A DNA stretch of 64,000 nucleotides from Peromyscus leucopus (GCF_004664715.2 NC_051069.1:8757501-8821500), one strand, 5' to 3'. Positions 22,801-34,029 are shown, counted from the first letter of the stretch. Notes: a model not told the origin generated them from the letters alone. Numbers and translations are program-made.

Positions 22801-23218
22801 AGCTGAAATGTTGACCAGCAGGTGAGAGAGTGTGATGGAAGGAAGCTGGGGCAGGAGACTGACTTATAAAAACCACAAAACTGTCTTGATGGAGGCGGTG
22901 ATGTCGAAGGTCAGAGCACCAGCAGATTTGGTGTCTGTCCAGGGATGCTTGACTGACTTGAAGACAGCCATATTTTCACCATGTCAGCCACAAGGCCAAG
23001 GAAAGGGTGTTTCCCACTGTGTCGGCTTCCATCACACAGTCCTCCTCCTCCAAGTCCTACACAGGGTTTCTGCTTCACCTTGTTGAACAGACACAGTTAC
23101 AGGGCCTCAGCAAGTACAAGAGGTAGGGGTAACCCTGTGACTGTGCTCAGGCCTGTTCCCTGCAACAGAGAATCTGTCCACATAGAAACAAGTGACTACA
23201 TTGTTATTAGAGAAAAAG

Positions 23219-23399
23219 TGGGTCCAAGTTACTGTTCTATTGCTGTGAGAAGACGCCGTGGAGTGTTTCATTGGGGGCTTACTTACAGTTTTAGAGGGTT
23301 AGTCAGTGATCAGCATGGCAGGAAGCAAACAGGCCTGACACCAGAGCAGTAGCTGAGAGCTTTACATTCTGATCTGCAGGCAGCAGGGAGGGAGAGGGG

Positions 23400-23460
<61 letters not shown>

Positions 23461-23537
23461 GGCTTGGCTGGAGCATTTGAAACCCACCCCGATAACACAC
23501 TTCCTACAACAAAGCACAACTCCCAATCCTTTTTTTC
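23219..23537. mobile_element. Rodent interspersed repeat with (GA)n
   Basis: ctattgctgtgagaagacgc, ttagtcagtgatcagcatgg and acacacttcctacaacaaag are a common rodent repeat; a (GA)n array lies at 23400-23457. Class uncertain. Confidence 0.45.
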
Positions 23538-23700
23538 TTTTCTTTTTTTGTTTTGTTGTTTTTTGTTTTTCAAGACAGGGTTTCTCTGTGTAGTTTTGGT
23601 GCTTGTCCTGGATCTCACTCTGTAGACCAGGCTGGCCTGGAACTCACAGAGATCCACCTGGCTCTGCTTCCTGAGTGCTGGGATGAAAGGCATGCACCAC
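23538..23700 (-). repeat. B1 SINE, split by an ERVK-like LTR
   Basis: Reverse B1 running to ggcatgcaccac, resuming after the LTR with cgccaccactgcccagctc (24142-24162). Confidence 0.9.
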
Positions 23701-24141
23701 TGACGGGAGCTATAAGCCTAAGCGACCCTTGACACACATGCTGCCATATTTGGGTTTCTCTCCTCTTTTCTTAAATCTAGGCCTTGCTTAGGTCTCCATA
23801 GCACCAGAACCTCTTCTCACAGATACCAGAACCTCTTCTTAGATATCAGGTAAATGAGCTGCAGTTAAGCAATTAGGCAATTAGACAAGGGTAGATAGAT
23901 AACCTTCAGAACAACATTTCCTGCTGCCCGAAGAGCCCATAATTAAGTCCCTTCCTGCTTGCAACCCCCATAATTAAGTCCCTTCCTGCTTGCAACCCCC
24001 TTTGCCAACCTATGTGTGCCTTGAGAGTAAAATAAAATTTTGGAGCTTGATCAGTCTTGCTTTCATTCTTTGTGTGTCTTGTCCCTCTCATTCGCCCGCC
24101 CTCCCTTTAGGTCCCCATTGAAGACCCGGCTGGCCGGGGCA
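23701..24141 (+). mobile_element. IAP-like (ERVK) solo LTR
   Basis: A 441-bp LTR from TGACGGGAGC to CCGGGGCA. It has AATAAAATTTT near the 3' third and the end tccccattgaagacccggct. Flanks caccac and cgccac are a 6-bp duplication of B1 sequence, one CpG decayed. A 31-bp unit is tandemly doubled at 23938-23999. No internal retroviral genes remain. Confidence 0.8.
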
Positions 24142-24395
24142 CGCCACCACTGCCCAGCTCCTCCCAACCCTTCTTAAGCAGTTCTACTCCCTGGTGATGG
24201 TGGTACAGGAGCCTTTTGAGGCCATTCTCATTCAAACCTGAACCTGCCATGGCCACCAAGGCCTCTTGTCCAGAAGACTACCATTTTGATGGGCTGGAAT
24301 GATGAAGCAGATACCTGGCTCACCCTGGGCCTGATCTCAGCTTGTCTCAACCTCCACCCTTCCTTAGTGCCTTACAAGCAACAGTCAGTCTCTAG

Positions 24396-24510
24396 TTTGT
24401 TTGTTTGTTTGTTTGTTTGTTTGTTTGTTTTCTGGAGCTGAGGACCGAACCCAGGGCCTTGTGCTTGCTAGGCAAGCGCTCTGCCACTGATCTAAATCCC
24501 TAACCCCCAA
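24396..24510 (-). repeat. (TTTG)n and ID-type SINE
   Basis: (TTTG)n tail then gaccgaacccagggccttgt and tgctaggcaagcgctctgcc, a reverse ID element. 24163-24395 is unique. Confidence 0.8.
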
Positions 24511-24544
24511 GTCTCTAGTTATCATTGGGCCAATGCTAGGTTTT

Positions 24545-24591
24545 GTTCTTTTCTTTCTTTAAATTATTTATTTATTTATTTATTTATTTGG
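24545..24591. repeat. (TTTA)n tract
   Basis: Simple repeat next to the following B3. Confidence 0.9.
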
Positions 24592-24790
24592 GACTAGACA
24601 GATAGTTCTGCGGCTTAGAGCTCTTGCTGCTCTTGCAGAGGGCTGGGTTTGTTTCTCAGCACCCACATGGCAGCTCACAAACATCTATAACTCCAGTCCC
24701 AGGAGATCTGATGCCCTCTTTTGACCTCTCTGGGCACCAGGCATACATGGGGTGCATGTATATACATGCACACAAAACAGAACAACCAAA
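24592..24790 (+). repeat. B3 SINE, plus strand
   Basis: cagcacccacatggcagctc and gatgccctcttttgacctct. Confidence 0.85.
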
Positions 24791-24837
24791 TCGGAAAAAC
24801 AAAACAAAATAAAACATCATCAACAACAAAAAAACCT

Positions 24838-25066
24838 CAAAATGTATTTATTTGTTCTTATGTGTATGAATGTTTTGCTGTATGTGTGCATGTGTACCAC
24901 ATGTATGCAGGACCTACAGAGGCCATGGGGAGAGTGTCCGTGTCATATCTCTTGGAACTGGAGTTACAGATGGTTGTAAGGCTCTATATAGGTGCTAGGA
25001 ACAAAACCCAGGTTCTCGGCAAGAGCAGCAAGTGTTCTTAACCACTGAGCCACCTCTCCAGCCCCT
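24838..25066 (-). repeat. B3 SINE, minus strand
   Basis: Reverse B3 ending aaccactgagccacctctcc; forms an inverted pair with the B3 47 bp upstream. Confidence 0.87.
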
Positions 25067-25167
25067 AGATTTTGTTTTCTAAAGGGAGGAATAGCTTCTT
25101 CTTCCTACATCTTTATGAAAAAGACCAAAAGATTTAGTGAGACATTCACATTTCGAGAGAGAAAAAA

Positions 25168-25460
25168 GGGAGCTGGCTCAGTTGGTAACGTTCTTGCCAT
25201 GCAAGCATAAGGTCCTGAGGTTTATCCTCAACACCCACATAAAAACACAAAACCCACATGCAGTGGCACACGCCTGGAATCCCAGTACCAGGGAGGTGGA
25301 GACAGGAGGATCCCTGGAGGGAAATAGCCAGCCTCGCTGAAGTGGGGAGCCCTGGGCTAGTGAGAGACCCTGTCTCCAAAACTAAGTTGGAGAGCAACTG
25401 AGGAAGACACTTTGTCAATCTCTGGTCCCCACGTGTGCACTATGTGCATCTGTACACGTT
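25168..25460 (+). repeat. B4 SINE
   Basis: Head tcagttggtaacgttcttgc, middle acacgcctggaatcccagta, tail gagagaccctgtctccaaaa. Confidence 0.75.
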
Positions 25461-25497
25461 ATTTACATGTATGCACACACAGGGCTCCCCCCCCTTC

Positions 25498-25641
25498 CCC
25501 CGAGACAGGGTTTCTCTGTGTAGTTTTGGTGCCTGTCCTGGATCTCACTCTGTAGACCAGGCTGGCCTCGAACTCACAGAGATCCTCCTGGCTCTGCCTT
25601 CCCAGTGCTGGGATTAAAGGCGTGCACCACTGCAACCCAGG

Positions 25642-25674
<33 letters not shown>
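25498..25674 (-). repeat. B1 SINE and poly(T)
   Basis: Reverse B1 25498-25643, then about 28 T (25647-25674). 25675-26640 is otherwise unique. Confidence 0.92.
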
Positions 25675-25676
<2 letters not shown>

Positions 25677-25954
25677 CAAGCCTATTTCTATGGAGAAGGG
25701 AAACAGGCCCCCGGCTGTGCGATGATATGCAATCAAGGTGTCCTGGAGAACCCATCTTCCCTAGGCATTCACAGCAGCTGCCTTATCGCTCACCACACAG
25801 GCCTGGGCCTTCTGGGCAGGCTTCTCCCAGGAAGTCAGCGGTCTCAGCCTGACTGGCTATGCACAGCCCAGCCCTGTTTCTGGGAGGAGGCCAGCTGGGG
25901 TCATCCTATCCACTTCCCCCTTATTTGGAAGGCTCTTGCCCGTCTTTGTATTCA

Positions 25955-26140
25955 GGGCTTAATTTGAACAAGTTCAAAACCGCCTTGCAGAGTTCAAGAT
26001 CATTATGACAGGCAAAAACGCAGTGAAATAGCACACCACTGCCAGTTAATTATGAAAAATCCCTTAATAGCCAACATTATTATAAACTATATACCCATTA
26101 TGACAGGAACAATTGAACTCTCTGTTTTTCTTGCCCAGCA
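25955..26140. promoter_or_regulatory. Repeat-free AT-rich block upstream, candidate conserved element
   Basis: Unique sequence with GTTAATTATG (26044), TTAAT and two ATTATGACAGG copies (26001-26011 and 26097-26107), among dense SINEs. It lies 18 kb upstream of the SMAD6 ATG. Regulatory role is inferred only. Confidence 0.3.
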
Positions 26141-26647
26141 TGGGAGCTCTAAACAATGCTGTCTTGTTGGGGAGAATGACCTGGATGTACTTGGAGGCTA
26201 GCTAGTTGGTAGTTCCTGTGGGCTACCTTTGCTGACCACAGGGACTGTGGACCTCTGAGGACACCCTGCTTCTGGGAGACATGAGGCAGTGGGCTGGCCA
26301 GGCCTAAGAACCAACCTTGCCTCATACCCACCATCTTCTCCACTGCTATGGCTACAAGAATCTTCCCCACAAGGCCTCCCAACGACCTCTTCCCTGGTCC
26401 TCGCTCTTCTCCCTACCTATTCCTGGAAAGAATGCCTTTGAGCTACCTCCCTTATTTATCCTTCTTATACCTCCAGACCTGTGGCCCATGAATCCCTTCT
26501 GTTTTTACTTGCAGTCAAATAGATAAAGTAAGGGAAAACTTTAAAACAAACAAACAAACAAACAACCATACATACTATGGAATTCCTTCCAGACCAAGAT
26601 GTGAGATAGAGAACACAGGTCTTCCCTTAACTCAAAAATGTTACTGT

Positions 26648-26769
26648 GAAGCTGGCCAGGGAGGCATATTCCTGTCATCCAAACACTCGGGCAGCAGAGG
26701 CAGAAAGAGTAAAGTGAGTTCAAGGCGAGCCTCAGCTGCAAAGCAAGACCCTGCCTCAAAAAAAGCAAG

Positions 26770-26801
<32 letters not shown>
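26648..26801 (+). repeat. B4/B1-like SINE with long A tail
   Basis: ggccagggaggcatattcct to gcaagaccctgcctcaaaa, then about 35 A. 26802-27114 is unique. Confidence 0.7.
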
Positions 26802-26802
<1 letters not shown>

Positions 26803-27114
26803 AATTGAAGGGTCACTGAGCCCAAGATCTCCTGTGTGAAAGACACAGGCTGTGGCTAACCCATGTAGGGCTAACTTAGCAGGCCTGAGATAGCTCTGGA
26901 CTCTGAAGGTTGGCTGTACCCAGGACGTCAGGTGTGTGCAGGGGACAACACCAAGCCCTCGAAGAAGCCACCGACAGAGAGTCCCTTAAATTAGCTTTCC
27001 AGTTATGCAGACTGTTCCCTGTCCCCTTTATCCCAGGGTCCAAGAAGGTTCTGGGCTGAGAGTGGCACCCAAATTAGACCCAAGACACTCCCTCCTCCCT
27101 CCCTGCCTTAAGGA

Positions 27115-27370
27115 ACTGGTTCTCATATAGCCCAGGTTAGCCTTGAGCTTGTTATGTAGCCTAGCATGGCCTTGAACTTCTCACCTTCCCTCTCTTGGGT
27201 GTTAGGATTACAGGGTGTGCCGTCACACCCTTTTATTTTTTTTAATTTTATTTTTTATTTTTAAGCCTACAGCAGCCATCACGCCCTTTTATTTGGTGAT
27301 GGAGAATTGAACTCATGGCTTCACGCATGCTAGGTAGGCACTCTGCCAATTGCACTACATCCCCAGTCTG
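27115..27370 (-). repeat. B4 fragment with ID-like end
   Basis: cccaggttagccttgagctt, then tgctaggtaggcactctgcc and gcactacatccccagtc. Confidence 0.55.
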
Positions 27371-27409
27371 AGAGACTGCCTTTAAGAAAAAGAATAAAGC
27401 GGTGGGGAA

Positions 27410-27800
27410 AGTTGGAGAGATAGTTTAGTGGTTAAGAACAGTGGCAGCTCGCCGGGCGGTGGTGGCGCACGCCTTTAATCCCAGCACTCAGGAGGCAGAG
27501 CCAGGCGGATCTCTGTGAGTTCGAGGCCAGCCTGGTCTACCAAGTGAGTTCCAGGAAAGGCGCAAAGCTACACAGAGAAACCCTGTCTCGAAAAAAACAA
27601 AACAACAACAACAAAAAAGAACAGTGGCAGCTCTTCCAGATGACCCAAGTTCAATTCCCAGCACCCACATGGTGGCTTACAACGGTCTGTAACTCCAGTC
27701 TCAGGGGATCCAAATCCAGACTCCAGATCTGGCCTCTGAGGGCACCAGGCATGCCTGTGGTCCACAGACATACAGACAGGCAAAACAGCTATCCACATCA
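27410..27800 (+). repeat. B3 SINE hosting a young B1
   Basis: B3 head (gttggagagatagtttagtg) and body (caattcccagcacccacatg) are separated by the B1 at 27451-27616. Confidence 0.88.
27451..27616 (+). repeat. Young full-length B1 SINE
   Basis: gccgggcggtggtggcgcac to accctgtctcgaaaaaaaca. Perfect 17-bp duplication aagaacagtggcagctc at 27434-27450 and 27617-27633. Confidence 0.97.
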
Positions 27801-27839
27801 ATGACCACATGAATGCCCAGTATGGCATGATCCCTAAGG

Positions 27840-28370
27840 GTACAGTAGGAACACAAACACCTTAGCAGTGACCAATAGCTCTCTAGACTTATGACCCCCT
27901 CAACAAGAGGGGACCCATGTCTGGTACTGGAAACCTAGCTAACTGCTCAGAGCTAATGAAGTCGCGCTCATTGGAGGAAAATCTGCAACTACGAATTTAC
28001 TAAACCAGCATAATCCCGACAACAATCTATAAACATTTGTCCCTATACCCACGGACAAATGTAGTCTTCACCCCTCATCAAAGAGACTTGTCATGGCAAC
28101 AGAGACCATTAAAGAAAACCATAACCAGTCAAAATGCAGCAGACAGAGCTACAAAACACTCCCACAGTCAAAGCTCAGAAAACATTGCAGAAGATGGGGT
28201 GGAAAGGTTGTAAGAGCCAGAGGAGAGGGTGTTTGCTGTGAGATCGTGTCTCTTAGTAAAGTCAGAATCTACACCCATAAAGTCTCACCAACATGACTGC
28301 CCAAAGTCAAGCTGAACAAGTACCACAACAATGCACATACCAAAATGGACATATACATATATACACACAA
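27840..28370. mobile_element. Rodent retroelement fragment
   Basis: cacccctcatcaaagagact, gcagaagatggggtggaaag and ataaagtctcaccaacatga belong to a common rodent retroelement 3' region. L1 or LTR origin not settled. Confidence 0.5.
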
Positions 28371-28376
28371 TAACAG

Positions 28377-28870
28377 TTGTGATATTTTATTTGTGCTCTA
28401 AGAAAGCTTGCCTGGAGATTAGAGGAAAAAGCCAGTCATTATATTAAACAGAAGTCAGGCAATGGTAGCACATGCCATTAATCCTATCACTTGGTAGGCA
28501 GGGATCTGTCTGGATCTCTGTGCGTTCAAGGCCACACTGGGGAACAGAGCCTGGCATGGTGACACACGCCTTTAATCCCAGCACCAACCATAGAGGTCTG
28601 GAGGGCTGTACAGACAGACAGGAAGCGACAGAGCTGGGCAGGAAGAGGAAGTGATGTAACTGGGCTGAGAGCGCGAATGAGAGAACAGAACAGAAAGGCA
28701 CATAGGTGTGGGTAGACAGGAGTAGCTCTCTCTCTCTTTTTTTTTATAGGAAGCTGAGGAGTTGGTGAGGTGAGGTTAGCTGTGGCTCTTCCTATTTCCC
28801 TGATCTCTCAGGTTTTCACCCCTGTATCTGGCTCCTTGTTTTTTTATTTAATAAGACCGTTTAGAAACTC
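28377..28870 (+). mobile_element. Composite cricetid-type repeat with two B1-like pieces
   Basis: ttgtgctctaagaaagcttg, then two B1-like cores (agcacatgccattaatcct and tgacacacgcctttaatccc), a linker, and ctctcaggttttcacccctg near ttaataagacc. It looks like an LTR or unit that captured SINE sequence. Family name unknown to me. Confidence 0.45.
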
Positions 28871-29195
28871 ATCTACAAACAATTAGTGAGAAAAGAGGCC
28901 GTGAATTTGAAGAAGAGTGGAGAGGGGTGTATGGGAGGGTTTGGAGGGAGGAAAGGGAAGGGAGAAATGTTGTAATTATATTGTGATCTCAAAATCAGTT
29001 TTGAAAAGAAAAGAATACAGTGTTCAGGATGCCTTCTGAAGGGCCCCAGGCAAGGCGTGGCAGATCTCTTCTGCTTCTGGCAGCCACCTGGAGGCCTGAT
29101 GGTCTCAGAGCTTGCCCAGGTAAGAGGCTCCTGCCCTGCCTACTCCTTCCCGGCACAGCAAGGACTCTGTGATGGCGGCGGAGCCTCAGCCTGCC
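28871..29195. other. Unique sequence, no feature
   Basis: Nothing recognised. Confidence 0.5.
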
Positions 29196-29550
29196 GTTTG
29201 GTGTGAATGAGAAATGTCCCCCATAGCCTCTGGCATTTGAAGCTTGGCCCCTGGTTGGTGGATCTGTTTGGGGAGCTTTAGAGGATGTAGCCTTGCTGAA
29301 GGAAAAATTCCTCACTGGGTGCCGGCTTTGAGAATAACACAAGACCCTGTTTGCTTCCAGTTTGCGCTCTCTGTCTTGTGCTTGGGGTTTAAGAGGTGAG
29401 GGAGGTCAGCGGTCTGCTCCTGCCGCCATGCTGTTGCCATGCCTACCCAGCATGGCGGACTCACCCCTCTGCAACTATACGCCCGAACAAACGCTTCCGT
29501 AAGTTGCCTTAGTCACGCGTTTGATCACAGCAACAGACAAGCAACTAATG
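29196..29550 (+). mobile_element. MaLR-type LTR, decayed
   Basis: gtgtgaatgagaaatgtccc, then taagttgccttagtcacgcg and caacagacaagcaactaatg, a decayed relative of the LTR at 10751. Confidence 0.65.
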
Positions 29551-29597
29551 TGGTGTGTATTAGAATTGCCGGGGGACCACAGAAGTCCAAACAAAGG

Positions 29598-29720
29598 CCA
29601 AGGCTGAGTGAGGATAGAGCTCAGTTGTCAGAGAGCTGGCCTAGCACTCCACAAACCAGGCCTGGTGGCTCCCACCTGTGGGCCCAGTACTCAGTTGGCC
29701 TGGCTGGTTCTTCAGCGAGC
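29598..29720 (+). repeat. Degraded ID/B4 SINE
   Basis: gctcagttgtcagagagctg and cctggtggctcccacctgtg. 29721-30216 is unique. Confidence 0.5.
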
Positions 29721-30216
29721 GGTTTTATTTAAAACACTCAGGTGATGGGGACACATGGGCAAGGCACAGAGCCCGAGCTGAGAGAGAGCCGAATGCTATC
29801 TTGGGGTGCTTCCCACCCCATTACCTTTTGCTTCTTTGTCACAGAAGACCTTGATTCCTGACCACTTGTGGGCCTGCCCTACTAGAATGTTCCCTCCTTT
29901 TGTGGAAATACTTCAGCTACCAGCAATGGGCATGTTCCCTGGGGGGAGGGGGAGTACTGAACTCTGCATCCATCCTTAGTGGTGGCCTGACTGTGGCCTA
30001 GTAGGTAAGTGCTGGGTCCAGCCTGGATCTTCAGGACTGCAAAGCAAAAGCATTTCCCCCCAGAGCCTGCTGTTCTTGAAAAGCAGTTACTGGTTAGTAA
30101 ATATAAGCCATGCTTGGGACAGAGGCTCAGGGCCTGTTCACTCATTAGTTACTGTGTATGTGATAACCTCATAATCCTTTATGAGATGTTTCAGTTTTGT
30201 TTAAAATAAAAAGAAA

Positions 30217-30420
30217 CTAGGGTTGGGGATGTAACTCCATGGCTAGAATGCCAGCCTAGAGTACCAGAGGCCCTGGGTTGGGTCCCCAGAATCCTATAAG
30301 GTAGGGTTGGTAGGGGCACACAGGGCTGTAATCCCAGTTACTTCAGAGGCCAGAGTTGGAGGACCAGGACTCATCAGGCTAGCTCCAGGCTCACCAGGCC
30401 TATATCATGCTAATAGCAAG
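30217..30420 (+). repeat. ID/B4 SINE
   Basis: ggttggggatgtaactccat and gccctgggttgggtccccag. 30421-31126 is unique with no exon seen. Confidence 0.75.
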
Positions 30421-31126
30421 TAATACCCACAAATCCCACAAATTCATATGTGAATACACTTGTCAAATATGTTTTAAATTATTTATGGGAGTATGGAAAG
30501 ACGGACGTGTCCATTGTCTGCAAGAGTCACAATGCTGCCTGTGTACAGCACCAGGCCCCGGAGGATGCTGGTGACTCTGCCCTCTGTCCCTTCCATGAAT
30601 GCGGGCTTGCGTCAGAGGGAATGAGGACAGGGAGTGTTTCTGATAGGCTTTCTGCTCACCAGGCTCTGGGGCAAACAAAAGCTTGAAGCCAGCTCTGGCC
30701 TGGCTGGAAAGGAAGACATACACACAGGAAGTCCCAAGCAAGGCGGGACAGGATGTGCTGTCCACCGTCATCAGCTCTTTCTTACCCTCCGCCCGTCTCT
30801 GCTGGGTCATGTTCTGCTTTGCAGGCCAATGGACTGTGTCAGAGATTAGAACTCTTTAATAAATAATTCTTTCGTTGATTTTCTTCCTTTCTGCGACCAG
30901 TGTTTACAATTCAGACAGGTTTGTTGTGTTCAACCATTTCTGAGGATTCCACTCGGGGAGAGAGCATTCAGGAGGGACTGCCAGGTGCCCACCTGGGACT
31001 GTACGCCAGGGAGCAGGAGACGGAGCGTGGGATGTGGTTTTTGTCCCAAATAGAACTGTCTAGATTTTGTGCCAAGTGTAAGTATTAGTGGTTTACTATT
31101 AGATGACTTTGCAAAGCTAGGTGTGG

Positions 31127-31300
31127 GGGCCATTGAGATGGTTCAGTAGGGAAAGGTCACCAAGCTTGATGTCCCAAGTTTGATCTCTGGGACCCACATG
31201 GTGGAAGGAGAAAACCCACTCCTGTAAGTTGTTCTCAGACCTCCACACTTGCTCCAGGGTGTATATGCCCTCCAAAATTAGAGCTAAAAACAAACATTAA
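31127..31300 (+). repeat. B3A-like SINE
   Basis: gagatggttcagtagggaaa and gacccacatggtggaaggag. Confidence 0.78.
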
Positions 31301-31306
31301 CAATAA

Positions 31307-31480
31307 AGAAGTTGGGTGTGGTGGAAGACATCGCCTATAATCCCAGCACTGGGGAGGCTGAGGCAGGAAGATGCTAAGTTTAAGGCCAGTCTGAGCAACA
31401 TGGTGAGACTGTGTCTCAAAACACAACAGCAACATAGCAGAACCCAACCGAACCAAACACGAGATTGAACAAAACCCCAA
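31307..31480 (+). repeat. B1-like SINE (old)
   Basis: gttgggtgtggtggaagaca, ataatcccagcactggggag and gagactgtgtctcaaaacac. Confidence 0.75.
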
Positions 31481-31534
31481 ATGGTTCTGTGCCGAAGAGT
31501 GGGTCCAGCTTCTGTCTACCTGTGCCTTCCTCTA

Positions 31535-31663
31535 GCATGGTGGCTCTCAACCTTCCTAATGCTTCGACCCCCAACCACAAAATGACTTTTACTGTTACTG
31601 CATAGCTGTAATTTTGCTACTGTAGGAACCGTAATGTAAATATCTGTGTTTTCCAAGAACTGC
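31535..31663 (+). mobile_element. URR1-like hAT DNA transposon remnant
   Basis: tggctctcaaccttcctaat, gtaattttgctactgtagga and taatgtaaatatctgtgttt match the non-autonomous rodent hAT with a CAGTGGTTCTCAACC-type end. Confidence 0.65.
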
Positions 31664-31836
31664 TGCTCTAGAAGCATACATCCATTTTACCAGGTGTATT
31701 CCCCAGACAGTCTCACATGGTAGCCTAGGACAGCCTGAAAGTCACAGTAATCCTCCTGTCTTATGAAAAGCAGCTACTACCAATGCCTGGCTTTATTGTA
31801 CATCTTTCCAAAGACCATTTGTGCATCTGTAAACAC

Positions 31837-31998
31837 ATTTTTTTAGGGGGGGGGAGTGGTTTTGAGACAGGGTTCCATTGTGTAGCCCTAGCTGTGCTGA
31901 AGCGCTATAGACCAAGCTGGCCTCGAACTCACAGAGATCCACTTGCCTCTGCCTCCCAAGTGCTTGGGTTAAAGGCGTGTGCCACCACTGTCCCACCT
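31837..31998 (-). repeat. B1 SINE
   Basis: gagacagggttccattgtgt to aaaggcgtgtgccaccactg. Confidence 0.9.
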
Positions 31999-32025
31999 GC
32001 ATATTTTTTTTTTTTAAATTGAGGT

Positions 32026-32160
32026 AAGCAGGGTATAGTGGCATATACCTGTAGTCTTAGCAACCAAGAATCAGAGGCAAGGGGATCAAAAGTTCAAGCC
32101 ATCCTCAGCTACACAGTGAGTTAATGGCTAGCCTGGGTTACATTAAACCCTGTGAAGTTT
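32026..32160 (+). repeat. Degraded B4/B1 SINE
   Basis: cagggtatagtggcatatac and ctagcctgggttacattaaa. Confidence 0.6.
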
Positions 32161-32230
32161 AGTATAGTAGGACTGGAGTGGGGATGGACCTGCAGCATAA
32201 TGTCCATGGTGGTCAACCCTTAACTAACAT

Positions 32231-32300
<70 letters not shown>

Positions 32301-32312
32301 TTCCTTCCTTCC
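32231..32312. repeat. (TTTC)n/(TTCC)n microsatellite
   Basis: About 80 bp, polypyrimidine. Confidence 0.97.
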
Positions 32313-32329
32313 ATTTTTTTTTTTAGCAT

Positions 32330-32735
32330 CTTTAAAGATTTGTTTTGTTTTATATTTTATGGGTGTCGATATTTTGCCTGTCAGCACATCTGTGTACTAC
32401 ATTCATGTAGTGCCTCTAGAGGCCAAAAGATGGCAAAGGACCCCTGGAACTGGAGTTACAGAAGATTGTGAGCTGCCATATGGGTGCTGGGAATTTAACC
32501 TAGGTTCCCCTGGAAGAGCAGCCAGAGGCTGGTGTGGTGGTGTACACCTTTAATCCTAGCACTTGAGAGGCAGCAGCTGGTGGATCTCTGTGAGTTCGAG
32601 GCCAGCTTGATCTATACAGCACGTTCCAGGACAGCCAGAGCTCTATAATAGAGAGACCCTGTCTCAAAACCAACCAAACAAAAAAAGGTGGCAGCCAGTG
32701 CTTAAACACTGAGCCATGTCTCTAGCCCTGCAAAA
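32330..32735 (-). repeat. B3 SINE (minus) hosting a plus-strand B1
   Basis: The reverse B3 is cut at gaagagcagccag by a B1 at about 32523-32690 and resumes tgcttaaacactgagccatg; gcagccag flanks both sides. Confidence 0.82.
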
Positions 32736-32961
32736 GTTCTTTCTTCAATTGCTTTCTATCTTGATCTTTTGTGTTCAGGTGCCTCTTCTTTTTCAACAGC
32801 TGGATAGGGAACCGTCATTCTTCAACTAGACACTATATCAATACAATTAAGGTTGTTTTTAATATTCTGTCTTTTATTAGAAAATAATATTTACAGAGTA
32901 CAACTTCCCACTCTTCAGGAATAGCTCGGATGGATGTGCGTCTGTGTGGAGTGTGATTGGC

Positions 32962-33142
32962 CGAGAGTGTGGACTGAGGGGTACAGGCCGAGTGTGGACT
33001 GGGGGGTACAGGCCGAGAGTGTGGACTGAGGGGTACAGGCCGAGTGTGGACTGAGGGGTACAGGCCGAGAGTGTGGACTGAGGGGTACAGGCCGAGTGTG
33101 GACTGAGGGGTACAGGCCGAGTGGGGACTGACAGGCACAGAC
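32962..33142 (+). repeat. Dimeric 27/25-bp minisatellite
   Basis: Seven units alternate 27, 25, 27, 25, 27, 25 and 25 bp, core gtggactgaggggtacaggc. Long units begin cgagagtg, short ones cgagtg, giving a 52-bp higher-order unit. The last unit is diverged. Antisense ORFs here are by-products. Confidence 0.93.
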
Positions 33143-34029
33143 TTTGCTGCAGAATGGAGGCCAATTGGACTGAATCTGTCAGAAATTCCAATCTGTGTCC
33201 CTTCTCCCAGCAATTCTGGAGTGTTCCCAGGGTGTTAGAGTAGGGGTGTGGAAAGTTCTCTCCAGTCCTGAGAAAGAGGGACACACCAATGCCAGGACCC
33301 CGCAAGGAAGGGAGGCCCGGGGTTCAGAGGAAAAGGCAGATGGACCACCAGTGTCAAAGCTTGGGGTGTTGGGGAGCCTGTGGGGGCTCTCTGAGGTCAG
33401 GAGTCACAGAGGGAAGAGGAGAGATGCAGGTGAGGCATCCAATGGCAGCTAGGATCCTGGCCCCCCTTCAATCTCGGGGGGACTGACTGAGGGGTCTCCA
33501 GCTGACAGCCGGGTTAGAGAGGAAAGCGGAAGTTCCTCTCTCCATGGTGTGGAGGAATGGCTGACTGTGCACCGCTGTACATGGTCCTGCAAATAATCTA
33601 GCCTTGGAAGGCTAGGCTCAATGGAAATGTGCTTTTGAATTCAGCCAAGCATCGGTGTCCTTGGATACTTTCTTATATGAGGATTTCTGTCTCCCTGAAG
33701 GTTTGGAGAGTGAGGCCTCCCTAGAATCAGGTCTTCGGTCAGTCTGGGGTAATGTTCACTGTGGTAGTGACAGTCTTGAGTGGTCTCTGATCTCTGATCA
33801 AATATTCATGGATATTTTTCACTCTACTCCCTGGTATATCTGGATTAGTTTTAGTATTCAAAATGGAATTATGTTGTAAATAAATGTATATCATAGAAGA
33901 GGGAGGGAGCTGAGAGGGGAGAATAGGGAGTGAAACAATTAAAAGTCATTGTAAATGCATGGAAAACCAAGCAATTAAAAATCTAAAAGTGGGGGAAGAC
34001 AGCCACCCGCATTGATGTCAGACAGGGTC
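33143..34029. other. Unique sequence, AT-rich at the end
   Basis: No recognised repeat or exon; the last 150 bp may belong to a retroelement 3' end. Confidence 0.4.

Noticed and set aside
32833..33305. Antisense ORFs with repeated SVHTLGLYP-type peptides
   Set aside because: By-product of the 27/25-bp minisatellite.
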